Positions 17,792-26,282 of a stretch of DNA of 64,000 nucleotides are shown piece by piece (position 1 is the stretch's first letter; each line of letters begins with the position of its first letter). The translations under genes were made by a program, and so were the position numbers. Location: contig CAYONT010000005.1 of the NCBI GenBank assembly GCA_964405405.1, positions 33,809 to 97,808 of the forward strand. Direction: 5' to 3'. The notes under the pieces are model-generated. The model made no database searches. It worked only from the letters and a program-made list of their open reading frames with translations, and was not told the origin of the DNA. Source of the DNA: CAMCYM01 sp964405405 (lineage in GTDB: Bacteria > Bacteroidota > Bacteroidia > Flavobacteriales_D > Sanyastnellaceae).

Positions 17792-20377
17792 TCAGAATTC
17801 GATGCCCAATTTCAGATTGATTCGCCGGTCTGTCAAGTAATTGGAGATGGCGTAGAGCCGACCGTTCACGTCCTCAATCCAGGTGTGGTTGATGGTATTC
17901 CGGATGCCCAGGATGTTGAAGATTTCCAATGCGACGAAGCCAGTGGCCCGTCTCGGCGCTTCGTCGTCCCTTTTCCCAGTGAACAGATCGCGGGAAAAAC
18001 CGATGTCCACCCTTCGGTAAGGCGGGGTGCGCAGGATGTCCAAGTGGCGTTCGAATCCGGGCGGACCGAAGGGTAGTCCGGTGCCGAAGTACAAACTCAC
18101 CAGGACCTTGTAGTCAGGATTTCGCGGCATTTCATCTTGGAAAAGCAGGCTGGCATTGAAACGCTGGTCGGTGGGTCTGGGAATCCAGCCGGGCTCGACC
18201 CAGTTGCTGTCCACCGCCACATTGTCCAAGGTGAAACCTGAAATGATGACCTGTCCCGCGGCGTTGAGGTAGGACCAGTAGCCGTCGTCGGACAAGTCTT
18301 CCATGGTTTGGAGTGCGGACAGGCGCAACCAACTTTCCACGCCTGGAATGAATTCGCCATTGAGCATGAAGTCCGCGCCAGCCGCATAGCCCCGGGCGTT
18401 GTTCGTTGCGAAGTAGCGCTGCCGCACATTCTCGACTTCATATGGGATGAGCCGTCGGAGATCTTTGAAATACAGCTCCGTGGTCATCTTGAAAGGGCGA
18501 TCGTCCCGGGTGAAGGTTCGGTCCCAACCCAGGACGGTGTGCACGCTTTTTTGGGAACGAACTTCGGGATTGATTTGGCCATCCAATCCCCGCATTTCTC
18601 GGTAGAAAGGGGGTTGCCAGTAGGTGCCGCCAGACAACCGCCACTCATTTCGCGGTGCGCCGGTTGCCGGGACGGGCTGGTAACGAACCTGGCCCCTTGG
18701 CCCTCCCACAAGCTGTGCGCCGTACGCCCAGTAATGCATCCTGGCCCCGAGGTTGATGACCCAGGTACCACGCTCGGTTTCCCGCGTCCAAGTGTCTTGT
18801 AGATAGGCTTGTACACGATTCGTTTCCAGCTCGTTATTGGCACGAATGACGTCTTGCAGCACGATGGCCTGCTCGGGTCGTTCGCCGGGTAGGTATCCGA
18901 TGGAATCTTGCGGATGTGGGGAATTGAATCCCGCGGAGTCCACCAGCTGCCACTCCGACAAGGCGTCCTGGAACCGCTCATGGGTGAAAGAGGCGCCCCA
19001 TTCCCAGGTGTGGTCAGACCGCACTTGGGTGCCTTTGACGCCAGCCTGTCCCACCTGGGCCCGCAGCTGGTTGCGCGCGTGGTCGAGGTAGGCCCCGATG
19101 CCCCGGTTCACCAGCACATCCCCCAACGCGTCCGAACCCAAATCCCGGTCCAATTCATCCAACCGGTAGGCTCCGAGGATGTCAAAGGTCTCGCGCTCTT
19201 CGGTGGCAAAGCCGGAAGCAAAGAACCGAATGCGATCGGTTTCGGTGGACCGGTTCAGGGAGATGGCACCGAAGCCTGTCTGGTATCCCGTGACTTCCTG
19301 TCCTTCGAAGTAGATGGTCAAACGCAGTGCTTCGGTGATGTTGCCGACGTCGGTTTGGCGTGTGGCGGGCAAGAACCGGTAGCGGTTTGCCCCATACATG
19401 CCCAGAAATTCCACTTCCCAGGGCCCCCAACCGTCAGGATCCCAAACCGCATAGGTTTGCAGGTCCACGTAACGGGGCTGATACTCCCCACTTTCGTCCA
19501 ACGAACCCAAGACGTAGCTGTTGTCCCGGTAACGGAACCCCATGTTCAACATCCAACGGGGAGGGGCAGCGTTGCGCGCAGGGGCCACCCCGTCATGCTG
19601 CAATTGCAATCCCAACAAGCTGGCGGTGATTCGGGTGTGCCGTTCGGTGGGGCGCCGGTAGCGGATGTCCAATACGGAGGACAGCTTGTCCCCATACCGG
19701 GCTTCGAAACCGCCGGCAGAGAAACGGATGGACGAGACCATGTCCGGATTGGGGAAGGAGAGGCCCTCCTGCTGCCCAGCGCGGACCAGGAAAGGCCGGT
19801 ATACTTCGATGTCGTTGACGGTGATCAGATTCTCATCGAAGCTGCCTCCCCGAACGTTGTAGGAGCTGCTCAGTTCACTGTTGAAATTCACGGGAGCTTG
19901 GATGAGCAAGTCCTCGATGGTGCCCCGGGGAGAAGGAATGCGAGAAGCCACACGCGGGTCGATTCGGCGCAGGTTGGATCCCGCACTGCCTTCCCCAATT
20001 ACTTCGGCATTGCCCAAGGCCACTCCCGCTTCGAGCCGCACCTCCATACGCCGCTGCTCACCGGCATCGCATGTCCAAGTCCTTACCTCTGGGGCATGTC
20101 CCACAAAGGTGAATCGGGCGGAATAAGTCGGGCCGGCGGGCAGCTGCAGGGAGTAGGCGCCCGTCTCGTCCGTCATCGCGGCAGCGACCGGTTGATTTTG
20201 CCCAGACCGCACCACGATCACGCTGGCGCCCGGTAGGGTCGCCCCCGAACGGTCCGTGACCCGTCCTTCCCAGCTGCACAGCTGGGCGAGCAATGTATGG
20301 TCACCCAGCCCACCGAAGTGGATCAGCATCCAGCTGAAAACCAACACACCCCGATGAAAAAGGCCACTCCCCTTCAT
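17792..20377 (-). CDS. TonB-dependent outer-membrane receptor with carboxypeptidase-regulatory-like N-terminal domain
   Basis: An 861-residue outer-membrane transporter. A signal peptide (starting MKGSGLFHRG) is followed by a CarboxypepD_reg-like beta-sandwich (GRVTDRSGATLPGASVIV through YSARFTFVGHAPEV), a plug domain (IEDLLIQAPVNFNSELSSSYNVRGGSFDENLITVNDIEVY is the plug signature region, here described in parts), and a long 22-strand-type barrel ending IGFSRDLF...NLKLGIEF. No SusD partner follows, so it is not a classic polysaccharide locus. The start at 20377 overlaps the upstream gene's stop (ATGA); the open frame to 20422 is inside that gene. The substrate cannot be deduced. Coupled to a regulatory-domain protein upstream and a lectin-like secreted protein downstream. 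Confidence 0.9.
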   Translation of the reverse strand: MKGSGLFHRGVLVFSWMLIHFGGLGDHTLLAQLCSWEGRVTDRSGATLPGASVIVVRSGQNQPVAAAMTDETGAYSLQLPAGPTYSARFTFVGHAPEVRTWTCDAGEQRRMEVRLEAGVALGNAEVIGEGSAGSNLRRIDPRVASRIPSPRGTIEDLLIQAPVNFNSELSSSYNVRGGSFDENLITVNDIEVYRPFLVRAGQQEGLSFPNPDMVSSIRFSAGGFEARYGDKLSSVLDIRYRRPTERHTRITASLLGLQLQHDGVAPARNAAPPRWMLNMGFRYRDNSYVLGSLDESGEYQPRYVDLQTYAVWDPDGWGPWEVEFLGMYGANRYRFLPATRQTDVGNITEALRLTIYFEGQEVTGYQTGFGAISLNRSTETDRIRFFASGFATEERETFDILGAYRLDELDRDLGSDALGDVLVNRGIGAYLDHARNQLRAQVGQAGVKGTQVRSDHTWEWGASFTHERFQDALSEWQLVDSAGFNSPHPQDSIGYLPGERPEQAIVLQDVIRANNELETNRVQAYLQDTWTRETERGTWVINLGARMHYWAYGAQLVGGPRGQVRYQPVPATGAPRNEWRLSGGTYWQPPFYREMRGLDGQINPEVRSQKSVHTVLGWDRTFTRDDRPFKMTTELYFKDLRRLIPYEVENVRQRYFATNNARGYAAGADFMLNGEFIPGVESWLRLSALQTMEDLSDDGYWSYLNAAGQVIISGFTLDNVAVDSNWVEPGWIPRPTDQRFNASLLFQDEMPRNPDYKVLVSLYFGTGLPFGPPGFERHLDILRTPPYRRVDIGFSRDLFTGKRDDEAPRRATGFVALEIFNILGIRNTINHTWIEDVNGRLYAISNYLTDRRINLKLGIEF

Positions 20378-21048
20378 GGGCGGAAGCTGCCGTTTCGCAA
20401 GGCCTCGATGAACTGCACCCAAGCAGCGGGGTTGAGGATGCTGATGGGAGGCAATTGCCCGAGGTAACCACTCTGCACCGCTGCCTGCCGCATCGCTTGC
20501 GTATACGTCGCGTAGCTGTCCCCTTCAATGTCCATGAGTTGGTCTTGGGACCGCAAAACCGCCAGACGATCTTCACCGATGGCAAAGGCATCAGGGGCCA
20601 GATCCAAGGCCAAAAACTCCGTCCGAAATTTCTCTCGGGTGGGCCAGGGGTAGACCACTGCGGCATCCAGAGCCACCGTGGCACGTCCCATGGGAAGCAC
20701 CAAGTTGAGCCGGCCTTCTGTCCCCTCCGATGGAACCACAAACCACTGCGCCTCGAAGCCTACAGCAGTGAAACGCAATGTATCTCCTCCCAAGGCGGGG
20801 ATGCTGAAGAAGCCCCGTCCATCAGCGATGGTACCCCGCTGATCCCGTTCCCTGTAAACCGTGGCGAAGGGAATGGGCATCAAGGAGTCTCCCGTCACCA
20901 CAACCCCCGTCACCTGCACCACCGGCGCAAGTCCCAGGCTATCTGCATCCCATCCCTCCCCATGCGCTGCGGCCTCGGCCCCCCAGGCCCCCAAGAGGCC
21001 CCAACAAACTCCGGCGAACCGGCCCCAACTGCGGATGGTTTCCTTCAT
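20374..21048 (-). CDS. Exported carboxypeptidase-regulatory-like domain protein
   Basis: A 224-residue exported protein starting MKETIRSWGRF with a signal peptide to about residue 27. Residues about 40-130 look like a CarboxypepD_reg-like beta-sandwich (VTGVVVTGDSLMPIPFATVYRE, then GFFSIPALGGDTLRFTAVGFE), as in the N-terminal extensions of TonB receptors. The remaining ~95 residues contain a helical segment and no motif I recognise. It heads the unit with the receptor and lectin-like genes. The start at 21048 is set by the signal peptide and by a TAACTTGC box five bases upstream, replacing a longer open frame from 21120. Confidence 0.8.
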   Translation of the reverse strand: MKETIRSWGRFAGVCWGLLGAWGAEAAAHGEGWDADSLGLAPVVQVTGVVVTGDSLMPIPFATVYRERDQRGTIADGRGFFSIPALGGDTLRFTAVGFEAQWFVVPSEGTEGRLNLVLPMGRATVALDAAVVYPWPTREKFRTEFLALDLAPDAFAIGEDRLAVLRSQDQLMDIEGDSYATYTQAMRQAAVQSGYLGQLPPISILNPAAWVQFIEALRNGSFRP

Positions 21049-21053
21049 GTTCG

Positions 21054-21061
21054 GCAAGTTA
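21054..21061 (-). promoter_or_regulatory. Putative -7 box for the TonB-receptor unit (TAACTTGC, 5 bases before ATG)
   Basis: A TAnnTTTG-like element in the start-proximal position seen elsewhere in the window. Confidence 0.35.
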
Positions 21062-21073
21062 GGGCCTCGGACC

Positions 21074-22675
21074 TCAATCAAGTCTTGCGGTTTTGAATTC
21101 GCTGGTCGTGTGGAAATCAATTTCAGGAAAGTTGGCTATTTCCATGTCCAACAAGAACTTGGAAGGAGCTAAATACACATCATTCCCGTCCTTGTCGACC
21201 ACCATGTCGGAAGCTTTGATGCGTTTGAATTCGTTGAGCTTCGCGGTGTTGTCGCTGAGGATCCAGCAAGCTTTGTGGTAGTTCTTGGGCTGGAATTCAC
21301 ATTTCGCTCCGTACTCGTGCTCCAAGCGGTACTGAATTACTTCAAACTGGAGTTCGCCGACCGTTCCAACAATTTTGCGGTTGCCCAACTCCCGGACAAA
21401 CAGTTGAGCCACTCCTTCGTCCGTGAGCTGTTCGATGCCCTTCTCGAGCTGCTTGCTCTTCATCGGATCCTTGTTTACCAGTTCTTTGAAGATTTCCGGT
21501 GAAAAACTGGGAATGCCCCGGAATTGGAAGTCCTCGCCTTCGGTCAGGGTGTCTCCGATTTTGAAATGCCCCGTGTCATACAACCCGATGACGTCACCTG
21601 CCCACGCTTCCTCCACCACACTCTTGTCCTGGGCGAGAAAGGTGGCCGGGTTGGCGAATTTGAGCCTTTTCTGTAGCCGGACGTGGTGGTAGAAGGTGTT
21701 GCGCCGAAAGGTCCCGCTGCACACCCGCAAGAAAGCGATGCGGTCTCGGTGGCGTGGATCGATGTTGGCGTGAATTTTAAAGATGAAGCCACTGAACGTG
21801 GGCTCGTCCGGTCGGACATCGCGCAGGTCGGCTGCCCGGGGTCGGGGGTCGGGGGCGATTTCGATGAAGGTGTCCAGCAGTTCCTGGATGCCGAAGTTGT
21901 TCGCGGCACTGCCGAAGAACACGGGTGCCAAATCGCCTTCCAAGTAGGGTTGGGGGTGCCATTCCTCATAAACCCCCGAAATCAAGTCGAGGTCTTCTCG
22001 GAGTTTGGCCGCATGCCGATCGCCCACCAGCGCATCGAGTTCGGGGTCTGCCAAGTCTTTCAACTCGACCACCTCCTTGGAGATCTTGGTTTTGTCCGGG
22101 TTGAAAAGGCGAACGGTTTCCCCGTACAAGTTGTAGACCCCTTTGAAGGTGTGTCCCCCAGAAATGGGCCAACTGAGCGGTCTGACTTGGATGCCGAGTT
22201 TGGCCTCCAATTCATCCAACAAATCAAAGGGATCCTGCCCTTCTAGATCCAACTTGTTGATGAAAACAATCACGGGCGTCTTGCGCATCCGGCAGACTTC
22301 CATCAACCGCTCGGTCTGGGCCTCCACTCCTTTCACACAGTCCACCACCAAGATGACACTGTCCACCGCCGTCAGGGTGCGGTAGGTGTCCTCAGCAAAA
22401 TCCTTGTGTCCAGGGGTATCCAGCAGGTTGATGAGCCGATTCCGGTAGTGGAAGGCCATCACCGACGTGGCAACCGAAATCCCCCGCTGGCGCTCAATTT
22501 CCATGAAGTCGGAAGCGGCGGTCTTGGTGATTTTGTTGCTCTTGACCGCCCCTGCGGTCTGGATGGCGCCCCCGAAAAGCAAGAACTTCTCTGTCAGGGT
22601 CGTCTTGCCCGCGTCCGGGTGGGAAATGATGGCAAACGTGCGCCGCTGCGCAATTTCTTCTTGAATCGAGGACAT
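21074..22675 (-). CDS. prfC: Peptide chain release factor 3
   Basis: A 533-residue translational GTPase that recycles RF1/RF2 from terminated ribosomes. Visible are G1 (SHPDAGKTTLTEKFL), the switch region around RQRGISVATSVM, G3 (DTPGHKDFAEDTYR), G4 (INKLDLEG) and the RF3-specific domains II and III, with FGSAANNFGIQELLDTF following the G domain. Length equals the family norm. It starts at 22675, seven bases after a perfect TAAATTTG box, and is divergent from the rhodanese gene. Confidence 0.96.
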   Translation of the reverse strand: MSSIQEEIAQRRTFAIISHPDAGKTTLTEKFLLFGGAIQTAGAVKSNKITKTAASDFMEIERQRGISVATSVMAFHYRNRLINLLDTPGHKDFAEDTYRTLTAVDSVILVVDCVKGVEAQTERLMEVCRMRKTPVIVFINKLDLEGQDPFDLLDELEAKLGIQVRPLSWPISGGHTFKGVYNLYGETVRLFNPDKTKISKEVVELKDLADPELDALVGDRHAAKLREDLDLISGVYEEWHPQPYLEGDLAPVFFGSAANNFGIQELLDTFIEIAPDPRPRAADLRDVRPDEPTFSGFIFKIHANIDPRHRDRIAFLRVCSGTFRRNTFYHHVRLQKRLKFANPATFLAQDKSVVEEAWAGDVIGLYDTGHFKIGDTLTEGEDFQFRGIPSFSPEIFKELVNKDPMKSKQLEKGIEQLTDEGVAQLFVRELGNRKIVGTVGELQFEVIQYRLEHEYGAKCEFQPKNYHKACWILSDNTAKLNEFKRIKASDMVVDKDGNDVYLAPSKFLLDMEIANFPEIDFHTTSEFKTARLD

Positions 22676-22682
22676 GGAGGGC

Positions 22683-22690
22683 CAAATTTA
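22683..22690 (-). promoter_or_regulatory. -7 box of prfC (TAAATTTG, 7 bases before ATG)
   Basis: Perfect match to TAnnTTTG. Identical box and 7-base spacing, followed by GCC, occur before the E1 gene at 35773. Confidence 0.6.
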
Positions 22691-22737
22691 CATCAACCTG
22701 TGTGACTTGGGGCACGGACAGCCCGCCGTCTGACCCC

Positions 22738-22745
22738 CAACTTTG
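22738..22745 (+). promoter_or_regulatory. Putative -7 box of the rhodanese-thioredoxin pair (CAACTTTG)
   Basis: One mismatch from TAnnTTTG, 25 bases before the ATG at 22771. It belongs to the longer-spacing class also seen at ctp and the DUF1573 gene. Confidence 0.35.
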
Positions 22746-22770
22746 CACCCAACAACAAAACGTAGAAACC

Positions 22771-23082
22771 ATGTTTTTCGGACCGAGTACAGACCTGACC
22801 CCAGCCGCTTTCCAAGCCAAGCTCCAATCGGAGGGCGGCGTTGTTATCGATTGCCGGACTTCCGGTGAAACCGCTGAGGGCATGTGGCCCGGAGCCAAAC
22901 AACTGGACTGGATGTCCGGTGAGTTCCAACAGCGCGTTTCGGAACTGGATCCCAAGCAGAATTACTATCTCTACTGCCGGAGTGGTGCGCGCAGTGGTGC
23001 GGCCACTTCTTTCTTGCGCAGCAAAGGCTTTGCCCATGTGTTCAACCTCGGCGGCTACGGTAGCATCGCCCGCTTGCAGTAA
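22771..23082 (+). CDS. Rhodanese-like domain protein
   Basis: A 103-residue single-domain rhodanese, cytoplasmic (no signal peptide). GGVVIDCRTSGETAEGMWPGA is the CH2A-type region, and the active-site loop is C-R-S-G-A-R-S in YLYCRSGARSG, with the catalytic Cys persulfidated in the family. Such proteins transfer sulfane sulfur or act as thiol-redox partners. Start at 22771 (MFFGPST) is chosen because the 23 residues upstream in the open frame are unlike rhodaneses. The thioredoxin gene begins six bases after its stop, suggesting a sulfur/thiol redox pair. Confidence 0.9.
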   Translation: MFFGPSTDLTPAAFQAKLQSEGGVVIDCRTSGETAEGMWPGAKQLDWMSGEFQQRVSELDPKQNYYLYCRSGARSGAATSFLRSKGFAHVFNLGGYGSIARLQ

Positions 23083-23088
23083 TCAACC

Positions 23089-23394
23089 ATGGAACAGAAT
23101 TTCAATGACCTGATTCAGGGGGAAACCCCAGTGTTGGTAGACGTCTTCGCTGATTGGTGTGGTCCTTGCCAGGCCATGATGCCCGAGATCGATGCCTATG
23201 CCAAGTCGATCGGTGACAAGGCCAAGGTCCTGAAGGTGAACATCGACCGCAACCCCTCGCTTGGGCAAGCCTTTCAAATCCGTGGGGTTCCCACCTTGTT
23301 GCTCTTCAAGTCAGGCAAATTGGTTTGGCGTGGATCCGGGTGGCACTCCCAAGCGCAACTCGCATCCATCGTGGCGCCCCACGTGGTAGGCTGA
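23089..23394 (+). CDS. Thioredoxin-family protein
   Basis: A 101-residue thioredoxin fold with the canonical active site in FADWCGPCQAM and the cis-proline segment RGVPTLLLF. No signal peptide, so cytoplasmic. It lacks a few N-terminal residues of classical TrxA, but keeps all structural motifs. Located directly behind the rhodanese gene and likely co-transcribed; it may reduce the rhodanese persulfide, which is inference. Confidence 0.93.
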   Translation: MEQNFNDLIQGETPVLVDVFADWCGPCQAMMPEIDAYAKSIGDKAKVLKVNIDRNPSLGQAFQIRGVPTLLLFKSGKLVWRGSGWHSQAQLASIVAPHVVG

Positions 23395-23420
23395 AGGCAT
23401 TCCCGCCACCCGCAGGTTGC

Positions 23421-23891
23421 TCAGAATTGATAGCGCAGGGAGATGGCTCCGTCGTCGCTGTTGAAGTCGCTGTTTCCGATGAAAATCAACCGCGGCTTCC
23501 AATCGAGACCTAGGCTGAGGGGACTGCTGCCCAGCAGGTATTCGATGCCGATGATGCCATCCACACCCAATTGGAGCGATCCGCCCATTTCGTCGGTGCC
23601 TCCCAAGCGCGCAGTCGCCCCGGCGCCATAGTACCACCGGAGGGATTCTGTTGCAAAATCGTACCTGTGAAACTCGTACAAGCCCGTGATCAATAGCCCT
23701 TCGGAATCAAAGGAAACGATGCCCTCAATGGCCTCGCTGTCATCAAATACAAAATACTTGCCCGTGATGCCGGTGAAAACACCGCCGCGCAAACCCACAG
23801 ATTTGGGTTGGTATTGGGCGAGCGCATCTTGAGCCACCCCGAGTAGACCGCAGGTGACCGAGACGAAAAGGAGGAGGTGACGTGGTTGCAT
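23421..23891 (-). CDS. Exported small beta-barrel-like protein
   Basis: A 156-residue protein with a signal peptide (about residues 1-25, ending DALA-Q). The mature part alternates polar and hydrophobic residues in short strands (VGLRGGVFTGITGKYF, LQLGVDGIIGIEYLL, DDGAISLRYQF) and ends in Phe, the usual C-terminal residue of outer-membrane barrels. It resembles porin-family or OMP_b-brl proteins of Bacteroidota, but no specific family can be named. It lies downstream of the DUF1573 gene's strong terminator, so it is probably transcribed separately. Confidence 0.75.
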   Translation of the reverse strand: MQPRHLLLFVSVTCGLLGVAQDALAQYQPKSVGLRGGVFTGITGKYFVFDDSEAIEGIVSFDSEGLLITGLYEFHRYDFATESLRWYYGAGATARLGGTDEMGGSLQLGVDGIIGIEYLLGSSPLSLGLDWKPRLIFIGNSDFNSDDGAISLRYQF

Positions 23892-23929
23892 GGAGATGAG
23901 AGGGGACGAAGAGAAAACGAAAGAGTCAA

Positions 23930-23958
23930 AAAAAGCCCCGGCGAAGCCGGGGCTTTTT
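23930..23958. terminator. Strong bidirectional rho-independent terminator
   Basis: An uninterrupted GCCCCGGC/GCCGGGGC stem with a three-base loop, flanked by A5 and T5 tracts, so it works on both strands. It sits 20 bases after the stop of the DUF1573 gene on the minus strand and insulates that gene from the barrel-like gene at 23421. Confidence 0.9.
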
Positions 23959-23978
23959 ATGGCATGAGCCTGTGAGGC

Positions 23979-24506
23979 TTACTTGCCCGCCGCCGGTGTC
24001 ACCTGTGCGGTGATGGACAAAATCGTCTGGGGTGGGCTGGTGTTTGCGTCGATGGTAACCTGCTTCCGCTGAGCATTCGTCTTGCCCTTGGAATTGAACT
24101 TCACTTCGATGGAACCCGTTCCACCTGGAGCGATGGGCTCTTTGGGACACTTGGGAACCGTGCAACCGCATGAACCATTGCAGTTGGAGATGATGAGTGG
24201 TTCCGAGCCCGTGTTGGTGAATTTGAACACGTGTGTTACCTCATCGCCCTCGTTGATGGTGCCGAAGTCGTGTGTGTTGGAATCAAAAGCCATGGTGGTT
24301 GTGGGGCCCGCAGGCGTTCCGGCTGCAGTGCGCGCGGGGTCCATTGCGCCCTGGGGAGAGGGCGAAGTGTTTACAGGAAGTTCCTGCTCAGTGGAGGCGG
24401 CGGCGTCGCCGGCCGAAGCCGCATCTGCGCCAGACTCAGATTGTGAGCAAGCGCTCAAGGCAATGGCTGCAGCCACCGCAGCAAAGTGCATCAGTTTGAA
24501 GTTCAT
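23979..24506 (-). CDS. DUF1573 lipoprotein
   Basis: A 175-residue exported protein. The signal ends LSAC (C20), predicting a lipoprotein, followed by an Ala/Ser/Thr/Pro-rich linker to about residue 70. The DUF1573 domain then shows HDFGTINEGDEVTHVFKFTN, the cysteine-containing CNGSCGCTVPKCPKEPI and a closing VTIDANTSP strand. This immunoglobulin-like domain is very common in Bacteroidota envelopes; its function is not established. A perfect TAACTTTG box lies 23 bases upstream and a strong terminator downstream, so it is a single-gene transcript. Confidence 0.92.
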   Translation of the reverse strand: MNFKLMHFAAVAAAIALSACSQSESGADAASAGDAAASTEQELPVNTSPSPQGAMDPARTAAGTPAGPTTTMAFDSNTHDFGTINEGDEVTHVFKFTNTGSEPLIISNCNGSCGCTVPKCPKEPIAPGGTGSIEVKFNSKGKTNAQRKQVTIDANTSPPQTILSITAQVTPAAGK

Positions 24507-24529
24507 GGATTCATCCGATTATGGGTGAG

Positions 24530-24537
24530 CAAAGTTA
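24530..24537 (-). promoter_or_regulatory. -7 box of the DUF1573 gene (TAACTTTG)
   Basis: Perfect TAnnTTTG match 23 bases before the ATG, giving a short 5' leader rather than a leaderless mRNA. Confidence 0.55.
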
Positions 24538-24541
24538 AGAT

Positions 24542-26158
24542 TCAAAACGTCTTGTGGGCCAAATTCATCCGCTCGAAAGTCCCGTCTTGCAGTACTTCGA
24601 TGGCGCGCTGCAGGGCCTCATTCAAAGGAGCAATCGCCTGATAAAACACCTCAGGGGTGTGGATGTTTCGGCCGATCATCGCCTTCAACCGAAGGGAGAT
24701 GGCGTCCCTCGACCGCGCCCAATCCTCGGCAACAAATGGGACTTCCTCTGATTCAACGAAAGCAATGAACCGGTCCAATTCGGCTTGGGTCAATTGAAAA
24801 TCCAACAAGAAAGCAGCCGGAGTGGGATGGCGTTCGAGCAAGGTGGTCCGCAGACTGTCCACATAACTCAACGCCCAACGGTTGTCTAGGCCCTTCCGCA
24901 GGATCCGGCTGAAGTATTCCGAGTTGTCGGTGGTATCCACAGGGACAAAGACATCAGGCAAAATCCCCCCCCCACCATAAACGGGCCGGTTCTGAATCCG
25001 TGTGAAAAACCGGAGCGAATCGGGCATCTCCAGACTGTCAAGGGAGAACAACTCTCCCTGAGAATATCGGTCAAACCGCTCCATGCGGTATGCATCCACC
25101 CCTTCTTCATAGGGTTTCTGGATGCAGCGTCCAGAGGGTGTGTAGTACTTCTGAACGGTCAGACGCACCGCTGAACCGTCGGGCAGGTAAACTGGGCGCT
25201 GAACCAAACCCTTCCCGAAGCTCCTGCGGCCGACGATCAGTCCCCGGTCCCAATCTTGGATGGCCCCCGAGACGATTTCCGACGCTGAAGCAGATCCCTC
25301 ATCGATCAGCACCACCAACCGACCTTTTTCGAAGCGTCCCCGAACCGATGCGTTTTTCTCCTCTTTCGGAAAGCTGCGTCCTTCGGTGTAGACCATCAAC
25401 TTCTCGCCGGAGAGAAACTCATCCACCATTTCCTCTGCTGTGCGCAACATGCCGCCGCCGTTGCCCTGCAGGTCCAGAATCAAGTCCTTCATACCCTGGG
25501 CCTTGAGCGTGTCGAGGGCGGCATGCAGCTCCTCCATGGTCGTCTTCGCAAACCGGTTGATCTTGATATACCCCGTCCGGCCATTGACCATGTAGGCGGC
25601 ATCGATGGAGTAAATCGGAATCTGGTCGCGAACAATCTCGTACTCCAGCAACTCCGTGTCTTTGCCCCGCTGGATGGACACCCGGACCACGGTTCCTTTG
25701 GGGCCCTTGAGCAACTTCTGTACGTCGTTGTTGGTCACGCCGATTCCTGCCACCACCTCACCATCCACCCGGATGATGCGATCTCCCGCCATGATGCCCA
25801 GTTTCTCCGAAGGCCCGCCGGGAATGGGATTCACCACCAGGATGGTGTCCTTGAAGATGTTAAACTGGATGCCTACCCCCTCAAAGTTCCCGTTCAGTGG
25901 CTCGTCCGCCTCCTTCAATTCCTCCGCGGGGATGTACACGGAGTGCGGGTCCATCTCTTCCAACATGGCCACAATCGCCGCTTCGACCAACGCTTCCGTG
26001 TCGGTTTCTTCGACATACAGGCGGTTGATGTAATTCAGGAGTGTACTGAACTTTTGCGCCTGGGCGTCTCCCTGCGCATGCCCTGCGCTCACCAGCAGGA
26101 ACACCAAGCCCAGCGCACCGATCCCATGTCGACCCCTTACCAGCACGCTTCGCTTCAT
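24542..26158 (-). CDS. C-terminal processing protease (S41 family)
   Basis: A 538-residue periplasmic serine protease of the CtpA/Prc type. A signal peptide (MKRSVLVRGRH... ending GHAQ-G) is followed by a helical N-terminal segment, a PDZ domain (VGIQFNIFKDTILVVNPIPGGPSEKLG region) and the catalytic core with the Ser in EGSASASEIVSGA and the Lys in RRSFGKGLVQ. The long C-terminal helical part (from about residue 400) is typical of Bacteroidota S41A members. Translation is open to 26389, but the signal peptide and a TAAATTTG box at 26180-26187 show that 26158 is the start. Likely substrates are periplasmic C-termini, inferred from the family. Confidence 0.93.
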   Translation of the reverse strand: MKRSVLVRGRHGIGALGLVFLLVSAGHAQGDAQAQKFSTLLNYINRLYVEETDTEALVEAAIVAMLEEMDPHSVYIPAEELKEADEPLNGNFEGVGIQFNIFKDTILVVNPIPGGPSEKLGIMAGDRIIRVDGEVVAGIGVTNNDVQKLLKGPKGTVVRVSIQRGKDTELLEYEIVRDQIPIYSIDAAYMVNGRTGYIKINRFAKTTMEELHAALDTLKAQGMKDLILDLQGNGGGMLRTAEEMVDEFLSGEKLMVYTEGRSFPKEEKNASVRGRFEKGRLVVLIDEGSASASEIVSGAIQDWDRGLIVGRRSFGKGLVQRPVYLPDGSAVRLTVQKYYTPSGRCIQKPYEEGVDAYRMERFDRYSQGELFSLDSLEMPDSLRFFTRIQNRPVYGGGGILPDVFVPVDTTDNSEYFSRILRKGLDNRWALSYVDSLRTTLLERHPTPAAFLLDFQLTQAELDRFIAFVESEEVPFVAEDWARSRDAISLRLKAMIGRNIHTPEVFYQAIAPLNEALQRAIEVLQDGTFERMNLAHKTF

Positions 26159-26179
26159 CCGTTTGTCATTGTTGAAGGC

Positions 26180-26187
26180 CAAATTTA
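26180..26187 (-). promoter_or_regulatory. -7 box of ctp (TAAATTTG)
   Basis: Perfect match, 21 bases before the ATG at 26158; it lies inside the upstream extension of the open frame and so excludes the longer start. Confidence 0.55.
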
Positions 26188-26256
26188 CCAGCACCCCGCC
26201 CACCGCAGGACCGACTTTCAGCACAATTTTCCCCAACAGAACGGTGAAAACCGCGT

Positions 26257-26264
26257 TAAATTGC
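26257..26264 (+). promoter_or_regulatory. Putative -7 box of the secreted protease gene (TAAATTGC)
   Basis: Near match to TAnnTTTG, 18 bases before the ATG at 26283. Confidence 0.35.
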
Positions 26265-26282
26265 ACGCCACAACCTGCAATC